Shown here one piece after another: positions 14,191-26,414 of a stretch of DNA of 64,000 nt. The translations under genes and the position numbers were made by a program. Numbering within the stretch: the stretch's first letter is position 1; every line of letters begins with the position of its first letter. This DNA comes from Tetracladium setigerum (lineage: Eukaryota > Ascomycota > Leotiomycetes > Helotiales), in NCBI GenBank assembly GCA_031472005.1, contig PZJY01000001.1, forward strand, positions 3,100,001 through 3,164,000, written 5' to 3'. The notes under the pieces were generated by a model. The model saw only the letters and a program-made list of their open reading frames with translations, did no database searches and had not been told where the DNA came from.

Positions 14191-15808
14191 ATGGCACCCA
14201 TCAAGTCCGTTGCAGTAATAGGCGCTGGCCCAGCAGGTGCTATCACAGTTGATGCATTGGCCCAAGAGCAGGAGTTTGAAGTTATCAGGGTTTTTGAGAG
14301 GAGGGAAAAAGCTGGAGGATGTTGGTGAGTTTTTCATGCTCTTTCCTCCAACTCAATTAACAGATTCAACAGGGTTGAGGACCCGCGGACAACGTCCAGA
14401 GATATCCAGACTTTGATAAAATAGCTGCAAGAATTCCAGACGATCCTCTTCCCATACCCTCGAAGCTTCCTACCACGGAACCGCACAATATCCAGTATCG
14501 TTTTGATGCAACATCCATTTATCCTTGTCTGGAGACAAACGTCTCTGCCAATGCTATGCGATTCAGTCAAGAACCAATTCCCGAAGAACGTTCACTTCTC
14601 ACCATCTCGCGGCACGGGCCTAAGTCTCCATTCAGACATTGGAAGGTTGTGCAGGGGTACATACAGAGTTTATTGAATCGGAATGGTTATCAGGAATATG
14701 TGAGCTACAATACAACCGTGGAATTGGTAAAGAAGGATTTGACTACCGGCAAATGGGTCGTGACCTTGAGACAACCCTTGGAAAATGGGAGAGAGGATAG
14801 GTGGTGGACGGAATCCTTCGATTCGGTCATAGTAGCCTCTGGACATTACACAGTTCCATTTATACCTTCAACCCCTGGACTTGCAGAGTTGGAGAGCAAT
14901 TTCCCAGGAACTGTAGAACATAGTAAAGCTTGGAGAAACCCCGAGAAATATAAGGACAAGCGGGTAGTCGTAGTTGGAGGCAACATATCTGGGGCAGATA
15001 TCTCATGGACTCTAGCTGATTTTGCAGAGACCCCTCTGATCTCCGTGACCAGAGGGAATTACCACCCAGTGAGTTCCCCCGTGCGCTAAACAACAATGCC
15101 TAACTTCTTCTCAAGTGCTTCGCCGACCATGCCTTTCGGCATCCAAACATTGAAGAACTGCCACCGATTATCAAAGTCGTTTCCAACACCGAAACTGGCG
15201 AACGAACAGTACACTTTGCAAACGGACGGACCCTCGAGAACGTAGATCACATAATCTTCGCAACAGGATATAGCTGGACACTACCATTTATTCCGGAAAT
15301 TGCTTCCACAATCCGCAATAATCGGGTTCCAAATCTCTACCAACACGTATTCAATCTGTCCGACCCAACACTCATCTTCATTGGCGCTACAGCAGCTGGG
15401 TTCAAGGTATTCGAGTGGCAGGCCGTCCTCGCCGCTCGCTTTCTCGCAGGCCGTATAATTCTCCCTCCTGTTATTGAGCAAATCAAGTGGGAAGAAGATA
15501 GGATTGCCCTAAGGGGCGACGGCGTCTCTTTTACCGTCCTGTATCCTGATTTTGAGGGCTATTTCGAAGAAATCAGGAAGCTGGCTGGGGAGCCGACAAG
15601 TGATAAGAAAGGGAGGGCATTGCCGAAGTGGGAGAAGTGGTGGATAGAAGATTTTGACGAGGCCAACAAATTGAGGATTGCTATGTGGATAAGGGGGAAC
15701 GAAGAAGCGCGGGAGAGGATTCGGAAGACAGGCGGACAGGGAAGGGCGGAACTGTCAAGGACAGTTTTGGAGAAAAGCGTATTGCCAGATGTTGAGATAA
15801 ATGCCTAG
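14191..15808 (+). CDS. Flavin-containing monooxygenase (FMO-like)
   Basis: NADPH/FAD-dependent oxygenase, probably acting on soft nucleophiles (N or S) or in secondary metabolism; the substrate is unknown. Exons are 14191-14324, 14373-15068 and 15116-15808. Motifs in order: FAD-binding VAVIGAGPAGA and VFERREKAGGCW at the N-terminus, the FMO-type FPGTVEHSKAW, NADPH-binding VVVGGNISGADISW, and IFATGYSW. The frame breaks just after the first intron. The exon opens WVED and then must shift by one base at the C run 14382-14384 to read ADNVQRYPDFDKIAARIPDDP. With one extra C the gene is 507 residues, normal for the fungal family. If the loss is real, the protein would stop after about 60 residues. 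Confidence 0.88.
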
Positions 15809-16072
15809 TTGCCTTGTCTTTCTCTGATAAGTTTGAAAAAAGTGAGCACATTCCTGTCATATACGAATTTATTCTATTATAGTTGGCACATCTGGAGGAT
15901 GAGCTCCTTCGGGCCGTATATAAGTCTATTTGAAAAGTATGCAGTCGTCTATTCTGTGTATTACAGACACCATGTACCTTCTTCAACACTATACTTATTT
16001 CTATACATCGTGAACCTCGACAGAATCAGAATTTGAAAATCAAGGGAAAGCAGCAACAGTAAGCTCGTGTTG

Positions 16073-17673
16073 CTAGAAAGGAGCACAAAACTCAATCTCT
16101 TCTTCAGACCCATTCTGATACCCTGCCATCTAAAGCAGCAGCTCGTAATTAGTGTATCTACAGCAATCAAGTGAAAAAAGCACCACTCACCAGGCGAGGC
16201 ATCCGCAACTCCCAAAACGGAAATCTGTTTCTTCAAATTCTCCGTTTTGCGCTCATCTTTCGACATAATATGGGCTTTCGCCTTGGCCTTCGTAACGGCG
16301 TACAGAAAATGTTCGTTTCCCTTCTGCAAAGTCTCTGTAGGGGAGAAAGTTCTGAATGATGACTTTGCGGGGTGTCTGCCCTGGGTCTGTGTGAGGTTGG
16401 TGAAAGAGGCAAAGAGGTATTGATGGGTGGTGCTTTCTTAGAACGGTTCCTGGCGGGTGAGCGGAGAGGTGACCAGTTTTTCATCGAATTTGAGAGGCGT
16501 TTGTGGAATTTCTCAGGTGGCTCACTTATGGGCGAGGATTCTGCATTTATTTGTGAGTGAGTCTGACTCGAGGGGGGGGTGATTTGGAGGGACGGGAGGT
16601 TGACTTACCAGTTTCAAAGGATTTAAATCTTACAGGAGAAGTGATTTGAGGTTTGGGCGTCGGCAAAGAGAAGATTCCTGTCACTGGTGTGTTGTAATGC
16701 CTATGTCTCATTAGAGATGGAGTGGCCTCGTCCGCTAAAGTAGCTCAGAATTAGCAAGTACTTGTCTTGCTCAAATTGTTGATTACAATAACAAAATTTA
16801 GGATATGCTTACTACCCAAGTGAAGCTCTCTCTTGTATTCGCAAAGTAAGAAGGTTTCTTTGGCGTCTCTATCACAATCGGTTTTGGTTTCGTCCTCCCT
16901 TTCACACCACCACCAGTTGAAGAGGTTATTGGTGGTAGTGGTAGTGCGGCATGCAAGTCTGCAAACTCCCTCCTGTACTTACTGCTCGTCGGATACTGCA
17001 CATCACTCTGCAGTTCCTCGTAAAGCATCTCATTTAAAGTAGTCAGCTCATTTGGGTTTTTACCTTCCATGGACTTCGCACTCTTCGTTTTTGACGATTT
17101 GCGTTTCTCTGCCACGTTGGCAATGGGCATTTTCTCGTCGTCAGAGAAGGACCACCGAGAGACGGGAGGTGCTGGGGACCGAGCTGGTATTTCTAATAGC
17201 TCTTTGCCAGGGTGTGGGGATAAGATGATGTCGTTATCGTCTACCCCACTGATGTAGGAGTATCGAATCTCCTCTTTCTCGTGTACACTATATACTGAAC
17301 TTGCAGGAGAGATCTTCCACTCTTTTACATCGTGCCGATGTATAGGGATCGTTCTGTCAAGACTTGGATCATGGCCCATGATTTGCAAGATCTTCTTCGA
17401 AGAGTCATTCATTGAAGGAAGAGGTGGGCGTGGTGAGGTTGGTGAGGTTGGCCTGAAAGAAGTCGAACCGTTCCTTGGGTTTTCGCGGTGAGGCAAAGGC
17501 CGCTGGGGTCTCTCGGATAGTGATAAACTTCGAGGTTTGATGTTGATCGCGACTTGGTTTCCTATTACTTCTCTGCGTGGCCTGAAAGGAAGTGCAGAAT
17601 CGTTTGTCATGTAACGGTCCCCAACAGGCGAGGAAACAGGTGGTGGTAGTGCTGGTGTTACGCTCGCTTCCAT
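16073..17673 (-). CDS. Unknown Ser/Pro-rich protein with a short conserved-looking C-terminal helix
   Basis: I do not recognise this protein. Four exons (17673-16813, 16734-16609, 16540-16191, 16122-16073) start at MEASVTPALPPP and give 462 residues if two single-base losses are allowed. The first, at the C run 16815-16817, brings exon 1 into phase with exon 2. The second, at the G run 16369-16372, joins the Ser/Pro-rich part to SSFRTFSPTETLQKGNEHF. Most of the protein is disordered, rich in P, S and R, with repeated SPTSPRPPLP-like segments. Near the C-terminus is a charged helical stretch with AKAKAHIMSKDERKTENLKK, then QISVLGVADASPG. No TM, signal peptide or enzyme motif is seen. Exon structure is inferred from splice signals and phase. 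Confidence 0.6.
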
Positions 17674-18483
17674 CTTGTTTGTTTGGCCGAAAGAATCAAT
17701 TCTTGAGATGTCTAGGGTTGATATAAATAAATCGAAAGCAAAGTGTGGAACGAGGAATGCAATAAAGTACAAGGTTATGAGAGGGAGATACCTCCGTGGG
17801 AATGATGGCGCTATTCCAACCATGGGTAATATTCTCGCTTGCAGGACTGTAACAAAGAAGCAGAACAAAGAACATCAAAGAACAGTCATGAAATGGCTGA
17901 TATACAAATACAATCACATTCCAGCAGTACCATTCCTTTCTACCGGTATCACCGAACAAATCAAAAAAGAGTGAAAATCGACAAATGCTGAGATGCACTT
18001 TCAAGATGCCATTCCGCCTCGTTATCAATTTAAACCCTAATTGCACTATGTCCTTTGTCCCTGCCCCAGTTCCGAGAGGGTCTGCTTTAACGTGGCTCGA
18101 GTTTCTTGGACACAAAGAAGTATCGTTGTCACAATTCATCTGCCAGAACTGACGGGTTCGAGCGATGTTGTGCTTGATTCCCTAAGATTTCCCACCCTTT
18201 CGGCCCCCTTCAACCAAACCCAAGCTTCTGGAACGAACTCTCTTTGTGTCAGCCCACCACGGTTTGGAGTTTATTTGATGTGGACAATCTAGTATTAGAG
18301 GGCGCTCCATAGATCGCACGATAATACGAGATGGCCGAAGCGACGAGTATTGTTTGCTAACTCTTACCCACCACACCTCGAATCTAGACTAGGGGAAATC
18401 ATAAATCATCAATGAACAAGAGATAAAGTAATACGCAAGAGAGATATTATTTCATGAGTAATTTTTAAAAAAACCAAACGCTA
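17674..18483. other. Intergenic region upstream of the unknown gene
   Basis: 810 bases between the start of the 16-17.7 kb gene and the 3' end of the transporter gene. Open frames are short, without recognisable homology. Nothing else seen. Confidence 0.4.
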
Positions 18484-20522
18484 TCAAGATAATTTAGTGA
18501 GCTTGAAAATATCGTGTCGATGGAAGAAAGCCCTATTCCGTTTACCGAATATATCTACGGGCCATCTCGTCAGTCCTGCTTTGAAGATTTGGTGGACTGG
18601 CAACGGGAATAACTTACACATTGGTATACCGAGCAGGCACACTACAATTTGAACACTTGAGATCCACATGAGTGACTTTTCCGGCCCTCCAGCGACAAGC
18701 CAATCATACGCGCTCCATGTAAGGCCAAAAGATAGAAAGTTCTGTTTGAGATTAGAAATAAATATTGAAGTAACCGAGTTTGAAAATACCTTGAAGATAA
18801 TAGTACAGGTAAAGGCCTCAATAGCGATCTCACCTGCAAGTGAATTAGTAGAATATTTGCAAGACTAACAGATAAAACCTACGATGTGCATCGACAATAT
18901 ACAAGCTGGCCGAAACTGCTCCGATAACCATTCCGCAGACTTCCAAGCCAAAGCCAACAATAGGAATGCTCCAATGGAAGTCAATCAGTCGTGGTGCAGT
19001 AATTGCAAAAAGATATAAGCCACAACATCCAAAGACGAGCTGTGGAATGACCAGTAAAATCCTAAACTCAGGCTCGTAGATTCCCTTGTTTTTGCGGGTC
19101 AGATACTTCGCACTCCAATCTGCCAAAGCACCTGCGATGAGAAATCCAAAAATGGCCCCGACAAAGGCTCCAGTGTAGGCATAGCCTGTTTTAACTTCGT
19201 CCCAGAAGAGGGGTGGACCGAGGAAGAAGGCAGCGAGCACAATGCCAATAAATACTGTCCAGCCGATCATGGTCCCTTGAATGAGGCAAGCCCACATCAC
19301 CGCCGGATGGGCAAAGAGGGGAAATGGGCGGAGGAAGAGTTTGAAGAAACTTTCGTCTGTCTTTCGCCCGCTGAAGGGAAGTATATTTTGCTTGAAAGTC
19401 CTCAAGGGAGTGTTCGCGCCAGGTTGGGTTCTGCCTCTGATAACCTCACTTGGTATTGCGGCACTCTCTCCTGTCGCTGGATCGGAACTGGACACATTAT
19501 GTGTGGTCAATTCGTGACCATTGTCACCGGGCTTTTGAAATAAATGCAGGTCGTCAGAAGAGGCCATGTCGGTATTTAGGTAGGCCGCGCGGCGATAGGC
19601 CATTTCTGGCACGAAGAATATTACAAAGGGTAGACAAACTCCTGTGAAGATTGCTACGAGGTAGAATGTCCATGGCCATCCGATCGTGTGTGTAATCTTG
19701 CCCACCAATATAGGGGTGAAGAACGCACCCCCAAAGACTGCCAGATTTGTCAAAGCCATGCGCTTGCCACGTTCCTAGTCGAACTTGAGTTTTACTGTCA
19801 CACCAAGGAGGTTTTGAAAGAATGCCTACATGCACGAAATACATATCACCAACCGATGCATTCACAAGCGTTTCGAACGGAGCCGTTGCTACCCCCTGGA
19901 AGAACCTGGCCGCGGCGAGTACTTCGTAATCTTTTGATGCTCCTCCCCACACACTTGTGACAACCAAGAGCACAGTTCCAAGGATGAACTGATGTCTCTT
20001 TCCCCATATCCGCGCAGACGGCACAAAGAGTATGCAGGCTATTCCGACTCCCAAAAGATAGTAACCTGTCAGGACTGCAATCTTCGTAAAGTTCAACTTG
20101 AAGTAGTATGACAAGGTTAAGGTGTTCGCGGCTAGGATTGGACCAAGACATGTTGCGAAAATAGATACGAGGGAGAGGATGAAGAGGATCAAGTCGCGCT
20201 TCCACAGTGGCCAATTCTATGTTGTCTATTAGTATCTATTTAGTATGGATTATGGGCAGAGATAGAGTCTACCAAAGGGTCGTTGGGATCGTCCGAGGGC
20301 TGAGGAACCAGAATAATCGGCTCCGGACCAGATCTATCGCATTTCAAGCCCGCAGACTCGGATGTGGCTATCTGAGGCCGTTCGGGATCATCGAAGTATC
20401 TGGTCGTCCCTTACGATACACTCAGTGTCAACGGATACTCGGAGGCTCGAACTACTTGGGCGCTGGGAAGTCGACGTACCTGGCACATGCTCCATGCGGC
20501 TTTCTAAAATTCCCAGACCCAT
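18484..20522 (-). CDS. MFS transporter, DHA1-type drug/metabolite antiporter
   Basis: Twelve-helix transporter of the major facilitator superfamily; the substrate is unknown. It starts at MGLGILESRMEHVPG (20522), and two short N-terminal exons lead to the family entry motif NDPLNWPLWKRDLILF. TM segments follow, with YLLGVGIACILFVPSARIWGKR, RFFQGVATAPFETLVNASVGDMYFVHERGKR and TNLAVFGGAFFTPILVGKI. A cytoplasmic loop of about 100 residues comes next, then the second half (FLGPPLFWDEVKTGYAYTGAF; GFGLEVCGMVIGAVSASLY). It ends with FGKRNRAFFHRHDIFKLTKLS, stop at 18484. About seven short exons join without a frame break. The long central loop and the PLNWP motif place it with the fungal HOL1-like transporters. 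No biosynthetic cluster surrounds it. Confidence 0.88.
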
Positions 20523-21425
20523 CTTGACGGCAATTCAGCGTCTGTGGGAAGTGGCGGAAGGCTCGAAATCTATGGCTATTAGAAGTAATGACGATATGGA
20601 GAGACAGAGAGAGAAAGGTTGTTCTGGCTGGTGAGATCTAGACGCGATGCCGCTAGGGCGAGGAGTGGTGTCCACGTAGTAAATACGGCTCGATGCAGGT
20701 TGGTAGAGGGTTGAAATAACCTTAAAAGGCGGGGGGGATTGACCGGGCATGTTGACTGTGAGGATCGATGATAGATATCCACATCATGAAGCAGGAGGCA
20801 GCACAGCCTCGGTAGCGAGACTTTTCGAGTGGTACAGCATTACCTATTTAGACTGAACATCTGGGTCATTGGCAAGTCGCTATCTCATCATCTGGGCCCT
20901 GTGTTGGTACTTGTACTGTAGATTCCACATGGTAGAGTGTGTGTAGCCCTTTCAAAAGTACCGAGGAGGTGAGTACGGAGGTACAGGTACCTTACTTGCT
21001 GCATTATCGACTGGTGTACGAAGTACCTAACACACAAGTAGCTGAAAGAGCATTGTCCTTGTAAGCAGCTGTATCTCGTAAGATTGTCAAATTAATATTG
21101 TTACTGAGTTCCTCCTGATTACAAAATCAATCCTTGGATGTGCCAGTGTAAGACCAATATACAAGTACAAAGAGTTTAGCGCTTATCACTCCGCTGTCAT
21201 CTTGTGCTCATAGCGATGCACCTTGATGTTGCTCGGAACACGACCCAATTGGGACAGAAGAGGTTCCATTGAAATCAGCCGAGACGTACTCCGTACGGGG
21301 AAAGTAAGTTCATCTCCCTCCTCCCCTCCGCCTCCGGACTTCCCTTTCCCTCTTCGTTATTGTATATTCATTTCGCCCATTATCTGTACATATTCAAGCA
21401 GCTTTCCGCCTACAGGCCGTTAAAT
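20523..21425. other. Divergent intergenic region, MFS / CFEM
   Basis: 903 bases with several copies of a GTAC/TACGGAG-type motif (for example 20973-20982 and the palindrome GTACTCCGTAC at 21286-21296). A pyrimidine-rich leader lies just before the CFEM start. No additional gene. Confidence 0.45.
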
Positions 21426-22027
21426 ATGAAGTTCACAATCATCACAATCGCTGCTATCGCAGGTGTTGCCTGGGGCCAAGCTCAAGGGGCCATCAATCTT
21501 CCAGAATGCGCCGTAAGTGCATGAATAGACCACATCAATCCGTGTAACTCCTTGTAGCTATCTTCACTTTGGGATGCAGTACTAATCCATCATTGGTATA
21601 GAAACAATGCGTGACGGATGCGACTAGCGGATCGAACCTCGGGGACTGCAAGCTTTTCGACATCAGGTGCATCTGTGAAAACGATGCCTTCCTCGACTCA
21701 ATCGCATGTTGTCTCACGGAAAGATGCCAAACGGCAGACCAGGAGAAAGCAGCCAGCGAAGCCCTGTCCTTCTGCGCACTCGTCGGCGCTACCGATCTTC
21801 CAACTGCAGTCGTTTGCAAGACAACTTCCGCGACACCCTCCGGCACGGCTTCCTCCTCAGCCTCGAGTCCAGCAATAACTTCTGGTACATCTACCGCAGC
21901 GGTGACCTCTTCCGCTAGCGGGGTAGCCGCTGCCACAACCCCAACATCAACTCCCAATGCGGGACTTCAAAACATGGCAGGTGTAGGAGCAGGAGTCTTG
22001 GGTGCTTTCGCGGCAGTGTTGTTGTGA
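21426..22027 (+). CDS. CFEM-domain GPI-anchored cell-wall protein
   Basis: Secreted cysteine-rich protein of the fungus-specific CFEM family, whose members act in haem or iron capture, adhesion or as effectors. Exons 21426-21512 and 21602-22027 give 170 residues. There is a signal peptide (MKFTIITIAAIAGVAWG). The CFEM domain has cysteines at about 28, 32, 45, 52, 54, 65, 66, 71 and 87, matching the C-x3-C...C-x-C...C...C spacing. An Asp (about 49) sits before the CIC pair at the position used for haem binding in Csa2-type proteins. A Ser/Thr/Ala-rich stalk and a hydrophobic tail (MAGVGAGVLGAFAAVLL) indicate a GPI anchor. The intron falls inside the CFEM domain. Function beyond the family is not determined. 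Confidence 0.9.
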
Positions 22028-25000
22028 TTGGAAGCTGGATAGTAAACACACGGTAGAAGAGGTGTTCGAGTCGATTGCAAAGGCCGATCAATTTCCTGGC
22101 AATCTGGTGGAGCATTAATGTAATTGAATCGATTGGATACTTCGCTATTTCGCCCGGAAAGGCGTCAAGATTGAGTGTTTGAAGTATCTGTTCTTGCTCA
22201 GTGAATCCAAGTTCAATACAGAACCTTGCCAAAACCTCTCGGACTTTTGCTTTTTGTTTATTATGGCTTGTTTCGCGACTCCGAGAATTGGGTCGTTGTT
22301 TGCATTCCCGAATTAGATACCGCCAACGATTAGAGACAATTGCTTTTTGATGATTGAGGCTTCGATCTGCGAATCCAGGGACTGGGTTTAGTATAGCACA
22401 TGGTCGGTTGGTCATGGTCGAAGTGATGTGATTGATTGATAGGTACGGAGTATGCGGGCAGTGTGCAGCAACTTGGTGTAACATTGGTTTCTCGAGATCT
22501 TGCCCCATGTCATTCTGTACAGGTTCAGTATTTTCTTTTCCTGTACTTTAACCCGAATATCCGGGCGCCATTATTTCAGTCGACGTGTCAAGCTGGGATT
22601 TGAATCCCTGAACTTGTATTATGCACAGATCGACCGGGCGTTTCCTCAGATCTCTTTATCGGGGTAAATCGCTTTTCGATCATTCCCGTTCGACTGTATG
22701 TACAGTACAGTACCAAGAATAAAAAATACTCAAGTTGTGTATACTACTGAGATGACGGCAGTAGGATACGGTGCATCTGTTCGGCGAGTGACCAACCTCT
22801 AGAAGATTGAATAAAGCAAGCGCTTACGGCGTTGGTTCTCCATATTCTCTGGTCATCTTGAGGTCCTGATCGTAGCAATAATGTCCTGGGATTTCCGAGA
22901 CAGCTGAACATTGATGGTGGGGTGGGAAAGATTGGTGGTGCATCAAAATTCTTCTTGTGTGCAGAGTCGACAGCTTGGAAATCTGGTAACGTCCAAACAC
23001 TCATCCTGGTCATCAAAAATCAATATGAGACCACTGGGATGATGAATTGAAGAAAAAGATCAGACGAGTCAAAGGGCTCTGATGCATTGAAGACTGTGCG
23101 TGCGCCCCATGGCGAAACAAGCCGCTTTGGCCCTCAGTTCTCAGATCGCGGACTTGTGGTGGAGCGGCTGTGAAGTGAGTGTGAATCCATGATCCTACGC
23201 TCTCGGATTCGTGGACCACAAAATATCTGCCTGTCAGTGCAATCTTCGACCCTCATTTCAGACTTTTCGCCGCGCGCCCACCCGAGAAAGGCGAGGATTG
23301 TGAAGGATCGTTGCACCTAGAGTGGTGTTGCCTGGGAAGAGATTTTAACCGAAGGCGATTTTCAGTACGAAACAACTCTAACGACCATCAACTGCACAAA
23401 CGTCAATTTAGCTTGGGGCGTTGCTAGCAACAATACCCGACCCTGACGTGTTTCTCGACTCACTTTCCTTAGCTTCTTCTGGGATGGAACTTGAACGGCA
23501 CTCCCAAACGGACCCAAGACAATGGTGTGGGGGACTTTTTAGAAAACAACACAACAATGAGACGACGACGAATAAGCCCAAGCTCAAGCTCCAGGTCAAG
23601 CTCCAGTGGTCTCGGTATCATACGCTTCGTAGAATTATCACCTGATCCTCAGGACGATTGAAGGTATATCTGCCTGCACGGACCAAATTCATCAATGCAG
23701 GAGGTTGAAGTGCCGATGCAGAGAGAGAGAGAGAGCGAGAGCGAGCGAGAGAGCCCCCCGATCTCTGGGAGAGCTCCACTCTGCACATCTGCATTGGGCT
23801 TGCCTATGCGGGGAGTGAGCCCTCAATCAGTCGTGTGTTGTGTGTTTTCCATACTGAGATTCATCCATCCCCTTTGGACGCCCAATCGAGCCAACCCTTT
23901 GAGATGATGAAAAAGAAAGCACAAGGCATGAATGTGATCTCGACTTCTCGTGTCACCTAGTTGCTGATCAGGATCTTTGAGCGGAGTCTCATTTGGTTGC
24001 AGAGCTTCACAGATCTGTCAAAGTGGCCTGAGACAGAGCCTCAATGAGGAAAGGCCTCGCTTCTTCATAGCGTCAAAATGAGGTGGGTGTGGTGTGGGAG
24101 AAGATCAGCAACTTATCATCTCTGTTATTACTCTGCTCTGCCAGGGAGGCCTGCTTCTCTCATCTTTCATTGAGCGTAAATCGGAAAGTTAAGCGCTCGA
24201 ATAATGATAATGGATCGAAGGTATTTATTGTCTGAGCTTCAACAACCCGGAGAGCGTATTGTTTCTTGTAAGGAGTACCGATGATTGATGATTAGCTAGC
24301 TAGCTGGAACCTTGACAACCAACACTCAATAATGTTGAAGAAGTCAATAATGATACCGCTTTGACAAACTCAACGTTTTGGCAAGCCCTACGTAAGATGA
24401 AAATACTTTTTGAGTGAATGAACGGCTTCGACCCAAGGTACCGAGACATTGCCGTCGGCTTATACCCATTGGGCTGTCCTCCACTACTACTTACAGTATG
24501 TGGAACAGCTCAGGCCTTCTAGCATTGAGCATTGGACTACTGCTGTGCCTGTGTCGCCACTTGCGGTCCTCGTACGTGTCGTGAGAACTTCTTATTGCAG
24601 CGTGAGTGTGCAACCATTGTCGAGACTGGGAGAGCTCCTGTTATTTATTGCTATTATTACATGTTCACCATGAAAATTGGCAAAGAAGGGGAACAACTCG
24701 CCAAATGTGTCATGAACGCAAGACAGTAATCCGGATTTGATATCCCTGGCCTCGCCTCCCTCTGTTCCCCTTGTCTTTTCCCACGCTGTGCTGGGGGAGG
24801 CCGGATGATCATACGTCGGGCTTTTTCCCAATTGCGTCTGTACCGTATTTCCTCTTCTTGGATGTCGACAAGGGGAGGGAGAGAGTCGGAATATGAGTGA
24901 GTTGCTCAGGCATGCGAATATTAATAACTGCCCTATCCTATTTCCGTTGGTACAGTAGTAAAGTGTCATGGAGACAAATGGAGGGGCAAAGTTGCAAACC

Positions 25001-25998
25001 CATTGCCAAGCCCCACGTTTAATGTTTCTGACAAGGCAGGGATCAAGCGACCAGACCACATCCATCTCTCTCTCTCTCTCTGTTTTCCTTTTGCCTCGTT
25101 CTGCTTGGACCTTCAACATCACAACAACAACCCACCACCACAACCACCACCATCACACAACAACAACCATCAGCATCTCGTAAACTTGCGGACCTGCACA
25201 TACACCCAGGAAACCCTACACTCCACAACCATCTACGAATAATAAATCCACTCCCAACACACACACACACACACAAAATGCACACACACTTTCACGCACA
25301 CACGTTCCCTCCCACCAACTGCGAACCGCCTAAGGTTTAGATCTCACAGATCCGTGCTCAACATGCGCCATGCGCTGCCCAGAGTCCCCGAACAATCCCT
25401 CTCCCAGTCTCCCAGTCCTCCCCTCCCTTTCTTCACCTCCACCTGTGATCCCGGTTGCATCAAAGAGCCCCCCCTCGAATGCCCCATCCAACACACACTC
25501 TCTCTCTCGGTACCCACTTCCCACTACTGCGCTCAACTCAACGTCCACACCCAACTTGCCAGGCGCGAGTAGTGCTTTCAAGGAGCCGGGATATCCAGAA
25601 GTGAACGTCTGTGAGCGCGCAAAGTGCCATGGGTAAGGTAAGGGTCTGTCCCTCGCTGGGGCATATGCTTTCACTGTTGCTATGAAAAGGGAACGATGGC
25701 CCATGTCCAGAACTCTCGATGGTGGATCATCCTCGCATCTTCTCCTGCTCATTTCTGCGTGTTGCTATTCCGATCTTGCATCCATCTGCTCAATCCATCC
25801 TTCCGTTTCAAGCACCTGGACGGCTGTAACTCTGTTCCCTACTACTGCTCTGGGACAAGTCGTCTCCAACGAGATTTATTGGTCTTAAAACGCCTTTCCT
25901 TCCCTCAATATTTGCTTTTCTTATACTTCCTCCAAGCCAGGAAGTCATCAGCTCCCTGCCCTCCTTGTACGACACCACACCACACCATATCATATGTA

Positions 25999-26008
25999 TA
26001 TATAAAGG
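25999..26008 (+). promoter_or_regulatory. TATA box of the small cysteine-protein gene
   Basis: TATATAAAGG about 230 bases before the ATG at 26238, followed by a C/A-rich leader (CCACACCCACCTCTC and similar) typical of a highly expressed fungal gene. A core promoter here is an inference from composition and position. Confidence 0.5.
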
Positions 26009-26147
26009 CAGCCGGGCTCCATCAACTCAAATATCCACACCCACCTCTCATCCACCACCATTCAACCTCACTAGCCAACCTCACCAAAATACACTTCAGA
26101 AGCTCCAGTAGCTACCCCTCCATCAACCTCGGTCATCCTTCTTCAAG

Positions 26148-26210
26148 GCAAGCACTTCCTTACATCCTCCTGTAGAACCATGACAATGATCACATACTGA
26201 CCTCATACAG
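26148..26210 (+). other. Candidate 5' leader intron of GC-AG type
   Basis: AAG|GCAAGC at 26145-26153 and an acceptor CATACAG ending at 26210, preceded by a good branch-point-like ACTGAC. Removing these 63 bases also removes two upstream ATGs (in ACCATGACAATGATC) that would otherwise precede the 26238 start. No transcript evidence is available. Confidence 0.35.
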
Positions 26211-26237
26211 TGCATACATCTCTCACACAACGTCAAA

Positions 26238-26414
26238 ATGTGCGAATACACAAAGAATTACTACATCTACACATCATGTCATGATCCCGGAGCACACTTC
26301 TTCAGCACTTCTGTCGACGGCAAGCGAGACCACCGATGTACCCGAGGACCACATGAACGATATATTGTCGTACCCGATTACTGCCCACAATGCTCAGGCG
26401 GGCAACATTCATAA
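26238..26414 (+). CDS. Small cysteine-containing protein (58 residues), unknown function
   Basis: The open frame starts MCEYTKNYYIYTSCHDPGAH, continues with HFFSTSVDGKRDHRC and RGPHERYIVVPDYC, and ends CPQCSGGQHS before TAA. It has five cysteines (about 2, 14, 34, 47 and 50; the last two a CxxC), many aromatic residues, and no signal peptide or TM. It is too short for usual gene-length cut-offs. Three things support a real gene: a balanced, non-repetitive composition, a TATA box with a typical leader upstream, and a possible leader intron that removes upstream ATGs. The overlapping 79-codon frame in another phase (26281-26520) is low quality by comparison. I cannot name a family. A small metal-binding or stress protein is only a guess. 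Confidence 0.6.
   Translation: MCEYTKNYYIYTSCHDPGAHFFSTSVDGKRDHRCTRGPHERYIVVPDYCPQCSGGQHS

Larger units (their letters stand above)
22028..26237. other. Gene-poor region with simple repeats
   Basis: 4.2 kb with no gene I can support. It holds AG- and CT-rich stretches (23719-23752; 25065-25081), an AC run (25257-25275), copies of TACAGTACAGTAC (22694-22706), a TACGGAGTA (22444-22452) and TAGCTAGCTAGC near 24293. From about 25990 it becomes the promoter and leader of the small gene at 26238. Confidence 0.5.

Noticed and set aside
16438..16440. Apparent in-frame stop in the unknown 16-17.7 kb gene
   Set aside because: It appears only if exon 3 starts at a weak acceptor. Using the better acceptor TAAATGCAG at 16541, the frame is open through this point and a single base loss at 16369-16372 explains the rest.
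14191..22027. Secondary-metabolite cluster suggested by the monooxygenase, MFS transporter and CFEM gene
   Set aside because: No core enzyme (PKS, NRPS, terpene cyclase or DMATS) and the intervening genes look unrelated.
22590..22612. tRNA T-arm-like sequence on the minus strand (GGGATTCAAATCCC)
   Set aside because: The invariant G-C pair next to the T loop is missing and I could not fold a matching acceptor, D or anticodon arm around it.
25682..26175. Overlapping open frames before the small protein gene
   Set aside because: They run through pyrimidine-rich promoter and leader sequence and encode low-complexity His/Ser/Pro products.
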